Source of the DNA: an uncultured Prevotella sp.
GTDB taxonomy: Bacteria > Bacteroidota > Bacteroidia > Bacteroidales > Bacteroidaceae
DNA length: 64,000 nt
Direction: 5' to 3'
Assembly: GCA_944320305.1 (NCBI GenBank)
Contig: CALUGW010000016.1
Span: 1-64,000 of the forward strand
Position numbers and translations under genes: made by a program. Below the pieces are notes generated by a model. That model made no database searches, was not told the DNA's origin, and was given only the letters and a program-made list of their open reading frames with translations. Below, in pieces: positions 28,662 through 38,330 of this stretch (its first letter is position 1; the number at the start of each line of letters is the position of its first letter).

Positions 28662-29480
28662 TTATTTCAAAATATAATTGTTCACACGGAACACAATGTT
28701 TCTGACTGTCCTATTACAGAAATCCCTGAACACTGAGACGTTTCTGCCGTCTGCAGCACTTAGAACAGGACGCCTCAACACTTTTAATTTATTGTGATAA
28801 AGATACACATTCATCAACCGTTCCGACATAAAACCAAACACACGCGACTGGTATGGGTAAGCGGAAATCTTCACGTTCTTCTCGACTTCAAAGAGAATGT
28901 CAAAAAGCCATTTGGCATAATCATCGAAAATTTCTTTTCTCGTCACCATTATGTTACCGAAACTGTACTGGTTGTTATAGTCCATGACTTTCACGAAGTC
29001 CGGGTAATAGTCTGGATAAAGTTTCTTGACAGCCGCGTCAAGAGCGGCATAATCTTCCGAAATGTGGCTCAAACAATACGAGCCTTTCAGTGAAAGAATT
29101 CCGACCAACGGCAATGACACAATGGCGTCATACCGCCTCAACAGCCTGAAGTCGATGTCCGTATGCTTTTGCATTTCATCCACAGTAACGAACGTGTTTA
29201 TGTGGTATTTGTGGGTTGCCGTCAAGTCCAAAAAGCGTCTGTAATGACACAAGCCGACATAATCGACATCTTTGAGATTCTTCCATGCCCAATATACAGC
29301 AGTCAGCTCGCAATAGTTCTGATTTTTCGCGCTGATATTGTCGCCGGTGTCGTCACCCATCCAGCCAAGGTCTATACCGGCATTCGCCTTGCCGACATGA
29401 ATCGGAGTGTATATTTCATCATGTATAACGTCTCCCGCTTTGTGGACTGCCACAAGTATTTTTATTTTGTCTGTTGCCAT
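28662..29480 (-). CDS. DUF4422 family glycosyltransferase-like protein
   Basis: A 272-aa protein with the DUF4422 signatures: IKILVAVHKAGDVIHDEIYTPIHVG near the start, GDNISAKNQNYCELTAVYWAW and VGLCHYRRF in the middle, NIMVTRKEIFDDYAKWLF and a YQSRVFGFMSERLMNVYLYHN run later. The family is found in capsule and exopolysaccharide loci and is thought to be a galactosyltransferase-like (GT-A) group; with glf present, transfer of galactofuranose is possible but unproven. Confidence 0.85.
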   Translation of the reverse strand: MATDKIKILVAVHKAGDVIHDEIYTPIHVGKANAGIDLGWMGDDTGDNISAKNQNYCELTAVYWAWKNLKDVDYVGLCHYRRFLDLTATHKYHINTFVTVDEMQKHTDIDFRLLRRYDAIVSLPLVGILSLKGSYCLSHISEDYAALDAAVKKLYPDYYPDFVKVMDYNNQYSFGNIMVTRKEIFDDYAKWLFDILFEVEKNVKISAYPYQSRVFGFMSERLMNVYLYHNKLKVLRRPVLSAADGRNVSVFRDFCNRTVRNIVFRVNNYILK

Positions 29481-29506
29481 ATTACCTTTAATGTTTCATT
29501 GTTAAA

Positions 29507-30835
29507 TCACGCATAATTGGCATTTGCAAGCTTTTTGTATTTTACTTTCAACACATATTTGTCCAAAAACCAAACCATTACAATAACATAAATGACACTT
29601 CTCACCCATCCCATACTTATCACCGAATTTGTGAATCGATTGGAAAAAAATGCCATGAAGATTGTTATCGCCATCACCGCGTAAACGAAAAGAAAAACAT
29701 TCAACGCCATGGGAGCTTTTAACGCTGTCTGGGATTTCTTATAAAAGAACATAGAGATTACGGCAATCAATATGTTTACAGAAAAGCACCCTAAAATTCC
29801 CCAGTCTTTATAGAAGTCAGAGTATTGGGTGTAAACATTGCCCAAACTATAGTTGCCAACATATTGGAACTCACCCGGCAGTCGTGTCGCAGAACTTATG
29901 CCCAACTCGTCATACAGTTTGGAGAACGTTGTTTCACCCCATATCCTCGTATTTCCGCCATCTGTTCTGTGAACCAATATGTCAAAATTCTTAATTTCCG
30001 CACCACAATATTCCGCAAGAACATCTGCGTTTTTACTATCGTCAAGTTCCCTGCCAAGCAGCAGACCAAGCCCACGGAACGACAACGCTAACAAAATTAC
30101 AATTAGAAAAAAGCGAATATAAATTTTTCTGGCTATGCGGAAATTTCCTCTCTGCGCATAATAACAGAACATATACAATACAGCAAATTGCATAACCGTG
30201 GTGTAAAAATACCCTTTCGCACCACTCAGCATTCCATCAAAAACAATTACTCCAAGATGTATCAGCAATAAGTTTCTTACTTTCTTTATTCTTTCGTCTT
30301 TATAACAAATCATCAAGGCAAGCAACCATAACGTGAAATTCGACACAACAATGGTAAAACTGCCCAACTGCCTGACATAAGACGGCATGAACAACTCGTT
30401 CGTTCCACTCCATTGGTCCAATCTCCTTGCCATTATCAGTTCCGAGAATTCCAACGAGCCGAACGTCGCTCTGTAATAATACAGCTTCAGCAAACAGCCC
30501 AGCCCCCCGATAATGATTGCCGCAATCAAAAATTTTCTGATTCTGCCAACAGGGAAATCTGTTGTTTTAACAACTTGCTTATAGGCTCTCATAGGTCTGG
30601 TGAAATTCTCATACAATATGCAGCACAGCGTGAAAAAGCAAGTGCCTCCACCGATAATAAAGACTGTCTCTGGTAACATCTTGTACATCTCCCAACCGTC
30701 ATAATAAGATGTCGCCATCAGAGACGCCGCCAACATTCCAGCTCCCATAAGAATCGGCGGTGACACTACATTCTTAAAGGCTTTAAATGCAATAAGCAAA
30801 TTTATGATTAGTATTAAATCCAATACAAATATCAT
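29507..30835 (-). CDS. Wzy-like oligosaccharide repeat-unit polymerase
   Basis: A 442-aa polytopic membrane protein with about ten to twelve hydrophobic segments (for example near residues 2-20, 30-48, 57-75, 105-122, 150-175, 195-250 and 335-435) and a large loop with HRTDGGNTRIWGETTF before a TQYSDFYKDWGILG segment. The position in the locus and the topology fit the O-antigen/capsule polymerase that links undecaprenyl-bound repeat units in the periplasm. Sequence identity in this family is low, so the call rests on topology and context. It is clearly AT-richer than glf next to it. Confidence 0.8.
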   Translation of the reverse strand: MIFVLDLILIINLLIAFKAFKNVVSPPILMGAGMLAASLMATSYYDGWEMYKMLPETVFIIGGGTCFFTLCCILYENFTRPMRAYKQVVKTTDFPVGRIRKFLIAAIIIGGLGCLLKLYYYRATFGSLEFSELIMARRLDQWSGTNELFMPSYVRQLGSFTIVVSNFTLWLLALMICYKDERIKKVRNLLLIHLGVIVFDGMLSGAKGYFYTTVMQFAVLYMFCYYAQRGNFRIARKIYIRFFLIVILLALSFRGLGLLLGRELDDSKNADVLAEYCGAEIKNFDILVHRTDGGNTRIWGETTFSKLYDELGISSATRLPGEFQYVGNYSLGNVYTQYSDFYKDWGILGCFSVNILIAVISMFFYKKSQTALKAPMALNVFLFVYAVMAITIFMAFFSNRFTNSVISMGWVRSVIYVIVMVWFLDKYVLKVKYKKLANANYA

Positions 30836-30859
30836 TCTTGGCTTTGATTAGTTTGTCAA

Positions 30860-31993
30860 TTACAAGATTGCAATATTCATCACTTTCTCCACCACAGGCG
30901 CCATGTCGTAATACTTATACTCTGCCAATCGACCGCCGAAGATGACATTCGGCTCTTTGTCGGCAAGTTCTTTATATTTGGCATAGAGGGCGGTGTTGGC
31001 GTCGTCGTTCACGGGGTAGTAAGGCTCCATGCCGTCGGCCCACTCAGTGGAGTATTCGCGCGAGATGACCGTGCGGGGGCAGTCATATACTGCCTGGCCG
31101 AACATCTCGAAGTGCTTGTGCTCTATTATGCGGGTGTAGGGCACGGCGCGCTCGGTGTAGTTAACCACGGCGTTGCCCTGATAGTTTGGCGTGTCGAGCG
31201 TCTCCTGCTCGAAGCGCACGGTGCGGTAGTTGAGCTTGCCGAAGCGGTAGCCGTAAAACTCGTCTATCTTGCCGGTGAAGACAATCCTGTCAGCAAGGCT
31301 CTCCCAGTAAGTCCGGTCATTGAAGAAGTCTGCACCGGTCTTTGTCTCAATGCCGTCAAGCAGACCGTCAACAAGGCGGTTGTAACCGCCGATGGGTATG
31401 CCTTGATACTTGTCGTTGAAATAGTTGTTGTCGAACACGAGGCGCACCGGCAGCCGCTTGATTATGAACGCGGGCAAATCCTCGCAACGGCGGCCCCACT
31501 GCTTCTCGGTGTAGCCTTTGATGAGCCGCTCGTAGATGTCACGGCCTATCAGCACCTGAGCCTGCTCGGCGAGGTTGCGCGGCTCCGTAACTCCGTTAGC
31601 CAGCATCTTTTCAACCGCCTCCGCTTTCTGTTCGTCTATCTTGGCCTGCGCCTCGGCGGGAGTGGTCACGCCCCACATCTGATAAAAGGTGTTCATATTG
31701 AACGGCAGGTTGTACAGCCGCCCCTTGTAGTTGGCCACCGGCGAGTTGGTGTAGCGGTTGAACTCAACTATTGAGTTTACAAAATTCCAGACCTCTTTGT
31801 TTGAGGTGTGGAATATGTGCGCCCCATACTTGTGGACGTTTATGCCATCCACGCTCTCGCAATAAACGTTGCCGCCGAGGTGCGGACGCTTGTCTATGAC
31901 AAGGCACTTCTTGCCCCGCCTCTTCGCGAAATATGCGAACGTGGCGCCGAACAGCCCGGAGCCAACAATGAGATAATCGTATAGTTTCTGCAT
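30860..31993 (-). CDS. glf: UDP-galactopyranose mutase
   Basis: Glf converts UDP-galactopyranose to UDP-galactofuranose with reduced FAD in the cytosol. The FAD-binding start DYLIVGSGLFGATFAYFAKRR, HLGGNVYCE, KYGAHIFHTSNKEVW and the substrate-loop YTEKQWGR are all present, and the C-terminal GGRLAEYKYYDM is typical. The ATG at 31993 gives 377 aa, the usual length. It implies that the polysaccharide contains galactofuranose. It follows the pyruvyltransferase gene, whose stop overlaps the region of its start. Confidence 0.97.
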   Translation of the reverse strand: MQKLYDYLIVGSGLFGATFAYFAKRRGKKCLVIDKRPHLGGNVYCESVDGINVHKYGAHIFHTSNKEVWNFVNSIVEFNRYTNSPVANYKGRLYNLPFNMNTFYQMWGVTTPAEAQAKIDEQKAEAVEKMLANGVTEPRNLAEQAQVLIGRDIYERLIKGYTEKQWGRRCEDLPAFIIKRLPVRLVFDNNYFNDKYQGIPIGGYNRLVDGLLDGIETKTGADFFNDRTYWESLADRIVFTGKIDEFYGYRFGKLNYRTVRFEQETLDTPNYQGNAVVNYTERAVPYTRIIEHKHFEMFGQAVYDCPRTVISREYSTEWADGMEPYYPVNDDANTALYAKYKELADKEPNVIFGGRLAEYKYYDMAPVVEKVMNIAIL

Positions 31994-31995
31994 AA

Positions 31996-33264
31996 TCAAT
32001 TTTCTATTTCGTACTTAAGATAATCCATTGAGTCTTTTATCTCCACCTCGATGAGCGGGTTAAGGCGTGCATAGTCGATGCGTTGCTGCCACGCAGTTGA
32101 GCCGTCGTCGTTGTAGTTTTTGTAGAGAATGCCGTATCTCGAGAGGATGTCGTGCATACGGGTGTTCTGCGAGCCGGTCTCGGCGTCGTCGTTCTTCATC
32201 GCATGGACGAACTCTTTCTGGAACTTCAGAGCGAAGACCGTGGCGTGGAACGAATCCATGCAGACGTATGAAGCGTGCCGCAGGAGCCACACCCACTCGC
32301 GCGGACCAGCGTCGCGATAGGTCATGCCACCGCCGTAGGTGAGGCGGCGGTCGTAGCATTCAAGTGTTATCACGCTGTCGATGCCGGCGAACCGCTTCAC
32401 GTCCTGCACCATCCGCTCATAGACGTCGGCACGCTTGTGGCCGACAAAATAACAGAAGATGTATTTCTCCGGCACGGGGAATTCTATCTCAGCCCTGTTG
32501 CCGAACGCCTCCCACTCCTCAGCCGAGAGCAGATAAGTGGGGTCTACCACAAGGCGAATGTCGTCGCGGCGGAGCAAATCCCGCAGCAGTTCCACCGAGC
32601 GTTGCTCCCGCACGGCGATGTGGGCGAACTTGCCGAGGGCGGCTCTCATACGGTCTCTCACCGCCGGATGGATTTCGGGCTGCGAGATGCTCGACGAGTA
32701 GGCCACGCACTTGGTGCCGTCCGTAACAAACTCAAGAAACATCATGGGGTTGTAACCGCCGCAGAACGGATTCCATATCTGGTCGCTGCCGGTGACGAAC
32801 AAGTCGGCGTCGGCTACCATCTTTCTATAATCCTCATGGGTGAAAAGCCGCCGCATCTTGAAGCCACCGTCGCAGAAAGTGAACTTCCAGACCTTGCGCT
32901 TCTGCAGGTTGCCGTAATACCATCTTTTCGCGAAGAACTTATATCCCGGACACCGGCTCAGCAAGCCGAGCAGCCTGTGGTCGGGCAAGGTGAGAACGGG
33001 TGGCACCGTGTTTCCGGCCCCACCGCCGGCCGCATTCCGCTTTTCCTTAAGCCGCCTCATCCTGTCTTCCGACAGAAACAAGCGTAGCACCCGCTTGGCC
33101 GCAGCCCGCACATAATGTCCGACTGTGGGCGGCGGCACCTCGCGCCTGTTGTAGATGAACTCCACGTTGTGCCCCATCTTACGCAGCACATGGTTCAGAG
33201 CGTAACTCTGCAAGCACGTGCCGAAGTTGGGGTGTGGGGCGAAAGTAACGAGCTTGACTTTCAT
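31996..33264 (-). CDS. polysaccharide pyruvyl transferase family protein (copy 2)
   Basis: A 422-aa relative of the protein at 25176-26378, with LVTFAPHPNFGTCLQSYALN at the start, FVTGSDQIWNPF, CVAYSSSISQPEI, VVDPTYLL and C-terminal ASYVCMDSFHATVFALKF. A Gly-rich linker (NAAGGGAGNT) lies near residue 80. It overlaps the ThDP enzyme by 4 nt. Two family members in one locus suggest two acidic ketal substitutions, or that one has another transfer role. Confidence 0.88.
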   Translation of the reverse strand: MKVKLVTFAPHPNFGTCLQSYALNHVLRKMGHNVEFIYNRREVPPPTVGHYVRAAAKRVLRLFLSEDRMRRLKEKRNAAGGGAGNTVPPVLTLPDHRLLGLLSRCPGYKFFAKRWYYGNLQKRKVWKFTFCDGGFKMRRLFTHEDYRKMVADADLFVTGSDQIWNPFCGGYNPMMFLEFVTDGTKCVAYSSSISQPEIHPAVRDRMRAALGKFAHIAVREQRSVELLRDLLRRDDIRLVVDPTYLLSAEEWEAFGNRAEIEFPVPEKYIFCYFVGHKRADVYERMVQDVKRFAGIDSVITLECYDRRLTYGGGMTYRDAGPREWVWLLRHASYVCMDSFHATVFALKFQKEFVHAMKNDDAETGSQNTRMHDILSRYGILYKNYNDDGSTAWQQRIDYARLNPLIEVEIKDSMDYLKYEIEN

Positions 33265-35018
33265 TGCTTTTTCAATATTGATTTGATTGTGTCAATGCCC
33301 TTTTGCCCGACAACAGATTTCACGGCAGACTTCAAGTTATGCTTGAGCATCACGTCCTTGTCTTTCACCATGGATGTTATTAACTGGTATGCTTCTTCTT
33401 CATCTTTCTCGTCTGCAATAAACACTTCAAGAACTATTGGCTTGTCAAAATGCTTTCCTGACAAGACATGTTCCTTATGCTTCAGGAACTCTTCCTTTGT
33501 GGAAGCTGAAAAATATTCATATCCTAAGTTTTCCGCATAATGTTTCACAAGAGACTTTGATTGCTTGCCGAAATGCCCGGCAGCGGCCATGCAAAGCTTG
33601 CCATCTTCTCCTAAAGACGCTGCCGGCGAGAAGCTGTATCTCATCTCATTCCCCTGTCCGTTGTTTAAGAGTATTATGCGCACATTGTTGCCCACATGTC
33701 TGTTTCCCAACACGTTCATGTCGTAAAAGAAAGCCAGGTCGCCTACCATTGCGATATACAGTCTGTCAGGATTACATAGAGACGCACCTACCATTGTGCT
33801 GAGGCATCCGTCAATTCCGAAGCCTCCGACGTTGCAGTTACCCGTTGCCTCTGGCACATTGAAATAATTCATGGCACGTAATGAACTCCAAATGCCCATG
33901 TGGAAATTGCAGCCTTTCGGCAGGTGTCCAGCCACTTGCTCTGCAACCCAAATCGTACTGAGCGGTAATGCAGGCAGAGCTGAAAATATATTTTTGTATA
34001 ACGAAATGCAGGCATTATAATAAGAACGCTTTTCTGCACCAGGATTTGAATATTGCTCAAAGAAGCAATATTCAGGCATCTCAAACACAGAGGACAACTT
34101 TCCAAAAGCATCCCTAATCTCGCCGTCTTCACTGACACGCCATACTTCCTTGCATTTCAACTTTCTTGAAGTTGAGTCACCAGATACTTCTCCAATATGT
34201 ATTAACAAGCCAATGTCTGCCAAGTCTGATTCAGCAAACTGCTGGCCAAGACACAAAGCAAACTGAACTTTGTATGCCCCACTATATCCGCTTGTATGAT
34301 CACAAAAGACAACTGCGTCGTTTGCAGCACAAAACTTATCGATTGCTTTTGTTTCTTTTTCGCTGAATGGTTTATGGGCACCAACAAATACCGCAATCCT
34401 GCCTGACGGTATTTCTGGAAAGAAGTCAAAAATAGTGAATCTCCGGATTATTTGAGTCGGAGGCAGCTCCTTCACCGTGAAATTCGTGCTGTATCGTGTA
34501 AAAAAGTTTATGTGAACAGGACCGCCGCCATACCGTTTACATTCTAAAACCGCCTTGTTGACTTCCATGGCACAATAGTGTTCGTCTCGCTCATCCTTTA
34601 TATAAACGGCCTCAACACTTATTTTTACAGTGTCATGCGGAAGACGCCGCCGGTCTATGTTCTGCTCTAAAAGATGTCCGATTTTGTCTGTTCCTTGATG
34701 CCCAGTGATTGCAATGACAGGCAGTTTCCGATAATAAGCCTCTGTCAACGCAGGATAATAATTTCGTGAAGCAGTGGCGCCTGTACATGTTACAACAACA
34801 GGTTCGCCGCATTCTTCTGCCATACCGCATGCCATATAAGCAGCCGACCGTTCATCAACACATGAATAAACATTGAAAAAAGAGTCATGCTGCACACTCC
34901 CAACAAAACACAAGTGTGTTGTGCCTGGAGATGTTATAATGTTTTTTATATTATTTGCCTTGAGAACAGAGATTATTATCTGAACATTTCTCTCATCAGT
35001 GTAAAACAGATTATCCAT
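33261..35018 (-). CDS. thiamine diphosphate-dependent enzyme of the polysaccharide locus
   Basis: A 585-aa protein with the three-domain ThDP fold: the Pyr domain has ITSPGTTH and a catalytic-Glu-like CVDERSAAYMACGMA, plus TCTGATASRNYYPALTEA; the PP domain has the metal/ThDP motif GDLAFFYDMNVLGNRHVGNN followed by VRIILLNNGQG. It resembles the MenD and acetolactate-synthase superfamily but no menaquinone genes are near. ThDP enzymes in sugar loci can attach two-carbon acetyl groups to ketosugars to make branched-chain sugars (YerE-type), which is one option; the real substrate is unknown. An extra Lys-rich helix ends the protein. The SDR gene overlaps its start by 8 nt. Confidence 0.8.
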   Translation of the reverse strand: MDNLFYTDERNVQIIISVLKANNIKNIITSPGTTHLCFVGSVQHDSFFNVYSCVDERSAAYMACGMAEECGEPVVVTCTGATASRNYYPALTEAYYRKLPVIAITGHQGTDKIGHLLEQNIDRRRLPHDTVKISVEAVYIKDERDEHYCAMEVNKAVLECKRYGGGPVHINFFTRYSTNFTVKELPPTQIIRRFTIFDFFPEIPSGRIAVFVGAHKPFSEKETKAIDKFCAANDAVVFCDHTSGYSGAYKVQFALCLGQQFAESDLADIGLLIHIGEVSGDSTSRKLKCKEVWRVSEDGEIRDAFGKLSSVFEMPEYCFFEQYSNPGAEKRSYYNACISLYKNIFSALPALPLSTIWVAEQVAGHLPKGCNFHMGIWSSLRAMNYFNVPEATGNCNVGGFGIDGCLSTMVGASLCNPDRLYIAMVGDLAFFYDMNVLGNRHVGNNVRIILLNNGQGNEMRYSFSPAASLGEDGKLCMAAAGHFGKQSKSLVKHYAENLGYEYFSASTKEEFLKHKEHVLSGKHFDKPIVLEVFIADEKDEEEAYQLITSMVKDKDVMLKHNLKSAVKSVVGQKGIDTIKSILKKQ

Positions 35019-35859
35019 ACTTTTCTATTTTTTCTCGCGTATAAATCGTCTTTCCATTATTACAAACTATAATCTGTCCTGAAATACATTTAGAACAATC
35101 AGAAAGTAAAAATGTCGCCACTTCTGCAACTTCTTCTGGCAAATATGCACGCTTTGTTGCATTAGTTGAAATATAAATATCCTCAGTAGACCTGAAGCCT
35201 GTCATATCAGAGCATGTTATGCCAGGGGAAATAGCATTGACGCGTATTCCTTTTTCAGCAAAACCTGAGGCTAGTCCTTTTACAAAACTGTTTATCGCTG
35301 CTTTAGTCCATCCATAAGGCCTGTTGTCCGCCAAATCGCCAACTTCTGACGATATGAAAAGTAAGTTAGCTTCAACTTTTTGTGATAACACAAAACTTAA
35401 AAATCTTTGCGAGAGAAAAACACCACTTTTCAAATTTGTATCAATTTGACTTTCAAAACTGTCTTCTGTCACATTGAAGAAATCTTTTTCGTGCAAAGAT
35501 ATTCCGGCATTACAAACAAGACTGTCAATGCCACCCAACATTGCATCCGCTTTCTCGATAAAACACTGAAATGAACTTATATCGCACACATTTAAAACCA
35601 AATATTTGCAATTTATTTTTTCTGCACTTATCCTTAAAGTTTCTTCATTACGCCCAGTTATCAAAACGTCGGCACCTTCTTGTACAAACTTTTTAGCCAT
35701 TGCAAACCCTAAACCGCGACTACCACCAGTTACTATAATTTTCCGTCCCTTCAACAGCTCATTAGGAGCAACTGTCATAATGTTCGCAGTAACGTGATTG
35801 ACCGGCAGACCTTTCAAAAGATACCGAGCGACCCTTTTAATGTATATTTTTGCACTCAT
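35011..35859 (-). CDS. short-chain dehydrogenase/reductase
   Basis: A 282-aa SDR with an N-terminal extension of about 35 residues, cofactor loop TGGSRGLG (about 45-52), CNAG, active-site Ser in LLFISSEVG and the YGWTK (Tyr-x3-Lys) pair, plus RVNAISPGI. A basic TGRNEETL after beta-2 favours NADP(H). It is translationally coupled to the ThDP enzyme (8-nt overlap), so it may reduce that enzyme's keto product. AT-rich. Confidence 0.88.
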   Translation of the reverse strand: MSAKIYIKRVARYLLKGLPVNHVTANIMTVAPNELLKGRKIIVTGGSRGLGFAMAKKFVQEGADVLITGRNEETLRISAEKINCKYLVLNVCDISSFQCFIEKADAMLGGIDSLVCNAGISLHEKDFFNVTEDSFESQIDTNLKSGVFLSQRFLSFVLSQKVEANLLFISSEVGDLADNRPYGWTKAAINSFVKGLASGFAEKGIRVNAISPGITCSDMTGFRSTEDIYISTNATKRAYLPEEVAEVATFLLSDCSKCISGQIIVCNNGKTIYTREKIEKYG

Positions 35860-35877
35860 TTCATTTTCTTAAATGAT

Positions 35878-37413
35878 TCAACTGATTTTGCATTTACGAA
35901 TAAATTCTGTCATCTTTGCTGTTACTGTCATGCGCTCATTACTTGTCAGACCGACAAGATAAATCACCACTGAAGATGAAATCAAAGACACAATAACCGT
36001 AAGGCACAACCGCCAGAAAGATTCTTCAAACGAATTGGCCACAACGAGCGGCAGGATAACGGCGACAGGAGTGACAACAAGCATCGGCACCACCACCTTG
36101 CGCACAAAGAGCATCGGCGGAAAATGCATAAGCCCCTTCATTATGAACAACCTCACAATGTTCACGCCGACATAAACAAGAATAAATATAATGTACGTGC
36201 TTTCTGCCGGGAGACCGCACTTGAACGCAACCCACGTAAGCGGGAACACCAGAACGCCCACGGCTGAAATCCAAATGGAATAACGCTTGATTCGCCCCGT
36301 GGCCATACAGGCTGTAAGCCCTGTGCCACCTAACATATTGACCATTGAGCCGACGATTGTGAGTTGCAAGAAAATCACTGTATGATCCGGCACAATCTTC
36401 AACCACAACTTCAGAATGTATTCGGCCTCAAGCATCACAGGAATGGCAAAAATCATCAGCAGGAAATAAGAGAACTTCGCGCCCCGGCACACAAGGGTGA
36501 ACATCTCTTTTATTCGCCCTGCGGCATAGTCTTTGGTTATCTGAGGATTTACGGCTGTCATGAAGTTGTTGACAAACTGCTGTATTGCGCCGTCAACCTG
36601 TGTTGCAATTCCGCGCGCGGCATTGAGCGTAACGCCAAAGAACATATTGATCAGAATGTTAACACCCTGCGTGTTGAACATCCAGCAGCAGTTGGTCAAG
36701 AACTGCCATCCGGCGAAACTGCCCATCTGACGCAACAGCGAGCGGTCGTGAACAAGCTTGTAATGACACTCTTCGAAATGCCTGCTGCAATAAACGCCAT
36801 AGACCAAACGGACTATCAACGCCACCACAACAAGAAGCACTGCATATGAAACCAGCTTGTCGAAAGGAGAGACAACTATAAGATAGCAGATAAGCAACCG
36901 CAATGAGGCGTCAAGTATGCTGACATAAGCGAAAGCCGCCATTCGCTCGTGAGCGATGATGCAGGCGTTGTAAGGCAGGCTGACAAGGTTTATGCAGAAC
37001 ATAAGCAGCGAGCAACAAAGCACCCAGTTGGCCGCCTCCATTCTGTCTGCGGGAATGTTCATCTGAGTGTTCAGAAACCACCCGCCCACAACGACGCCCA
37101 GCAGCATTATAATGAGCGACAACCCCAACTGAATGTTGACGCTCGTAGAAAAAATAACACCGAGCCTCTTAAGGTCTCCGCGCCCAAGCTCGAACGTGAT
37201 GAACCGGCTGATGGCGTTCGACAACGAGCCTGAAATCAGCGAGAACATCGCCACAACACCGCCCACCACATTGTATATTCCGTAATCCTCAACGCCCAGC
37301 GCATTCAGTATGACTCGGCTCGTATAGAGCGTTATCGCCATAATGAGCAGGGTGCGGAAGTACAGCAGCAGGGTGTTCTTCGCTATGCGCTTGTTGTTTG
37401 AGTTTGCCTGCAT
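35878..37413 (-). CDS. Wzx-like flippase (MOP superfamily)
   Basis: A 511-aa polytopic protein with about twelve to fourteen membrane segments. The start IAKNTLLLYFRTLLIMAITL with TSRVILNALGVEDYGIYNVV is characteristic of polysaccharide-biosynthesis flippases in Bacteroidales. It would move the undecaprenyl-linked repeat unit across the inner membrane for the Wzy-like polymerase at 29507-30835. Confidence 0.9.
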   Translation of the reverse strand: MQANSNNKRIAKNTLLLYFRTLLIMAITLYTSRVILNALGVEDYGIYNVVGGVVAMFSLISGSLSNAISRFITFELGRGDLKRLGVIFSTSVNIQLGLSLIIMLLGVVVGGWFLNTQMNIPADRMEAANWVLCCSLLMFCINLVSLPYNACIIAHERMAAFAYVSILDASLRLLICYLIVVSPFDKLVSYAVLLVVVALIVRLVYGVYCSRHFEECHYKLVHDRSLLRQMGSFAGWQFLTNCCWMFNTQGVNILINMFFGVTLNAARGIATQVDGAIQQFVNNFMTAVNPQITKDYAAGRIKEMFTLVCRGAKFSYFLLMIFAIPVMLEAEYILKLWLKIVPDHTVIFLQLTIVGSMVNMLGGTGLTACMATGRIKRYSIWISAVGVLVFPLTWVAFKCGLPAESTYIIFILVYVGVNIVRLFIMKGLMHFPPMLFVRKVVVPMLVVTPVAVILPLVVANSFEESFWRLCLTVIVSLISSSVVIYLVGLTSNERMTVTAKMTEFIRKCKIS

Positions 37414-37459
37414 AAGTTCTTCAAGATTTCAATAATATACCCATCGGCTTGTTAAAAAC

Positions 37460-38137
37460 TCAGGGCTTTAACAGATACACTAAAGATGCATCTTGTTCAG
37501 TAACATTATTACAATTCTCGATTGTGTGTGTTGGTTTTATGCAGAATTTCTCTATTAATAATTTTTCAACACTAACTGCAATATCTTTATTTGCACATAA
37601 AATGGCACATACATTATTGTCTGATATCATAACATCTTTTTTCTTAAGTTCTTCCATCTGACAATCCAAATCATTTGTTATGCCACAGTAACATCTGTTA
37701 TCGCTATGATTTTTTGTTATATAACAAAATGCCTTGGTATTAAGTTGCATAACATTTCTCACTATATCATTTACATCATTAATAATACGTGCATCAAAAT
37801 ACACATACTGATAATCTGCACTCTTGATACGCAACAGCAATTTGAAATATTCAAGTATTATGCCCAAGTCACAGCCTTCTGTCCGCATCTTTCTATAACC
37901 TAAACACTCATAATTATGACCAATAAAGGCTGCTATCGTGGCATGTGACTCAGCTGTGTTTTGTAAGATTACAGTTTGGCCACAAAGATCAACATCTGCG
38001 ACCATATTTCTTGCGCGTGAACAATATGACAAATAAATTATTCTCACAACATTGCCTGATTCATCCAACAAGAATGTTGTCGGATTCGCTAAAGGAGTCA
38101 CCATTAAATCACTAAATTTCTCTTTTCCCATTGCCAA
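37460..38137 (-). CDS. unknown protein with possible C-terminal GIY-YIG-like domain
   Basis: A 225-aa AT-rich, Cys-rich gene. The last 90 residues (from AFCYITKNHSDNRCYCGITN) resemble phage-type GIY-YIG domains that read YCGITNDLERR, with Asp-Cys-Gln in place of the usual Glu-Arg-Arg and no obvious catalytic Arg, then a helix with VEKLLIEKF and a final LVYLLKP strand. The first 130 residues match nothing I know; DYQYVYFDARIINDVND may be a structural core. It follows the HNH/ATPase/TOPRIM cassette by about 190 bases and shares its base composition, so it may belong to it. The homology call is tentative. Confidence 0.6.
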   Translation of the reverse strand: MAMGKEKFSDLMVTPLANPTTFLLDESGNVVRIIYLSYCSRARNMVADVDLCGQTVILQNTAESHATIAAFIGHNYECLGYRKMRTEGCDLGIILEYFKLLLRIKSADYQYVYFDARIINDVNDIVRNVMQLNTKAFCYITKNHSDNRCYCGITNDLDCQMEELKKKDVMISDNNVCAILCANKDIAVSVEKLLIEKFCIKPTHTIENCNNVTEQDASLVYLLKP

Positions 38138-38330
38138 AAAAGACTAAAAACAGTATAGCAGACGTACCACCTGTACTACAAGGCGGTACACCTAATAAAA
38201 TTTAGAATCGGTTGATATTTATAATTTGTCAGTACCTTATACCAATGGTTACTGGCATAAGTTTTTTCTTAAAAAAAGAAAGCGACGTTACTCACAAACT
38301 TTGCGTAACATTACTTCTTCAAATATGCCA

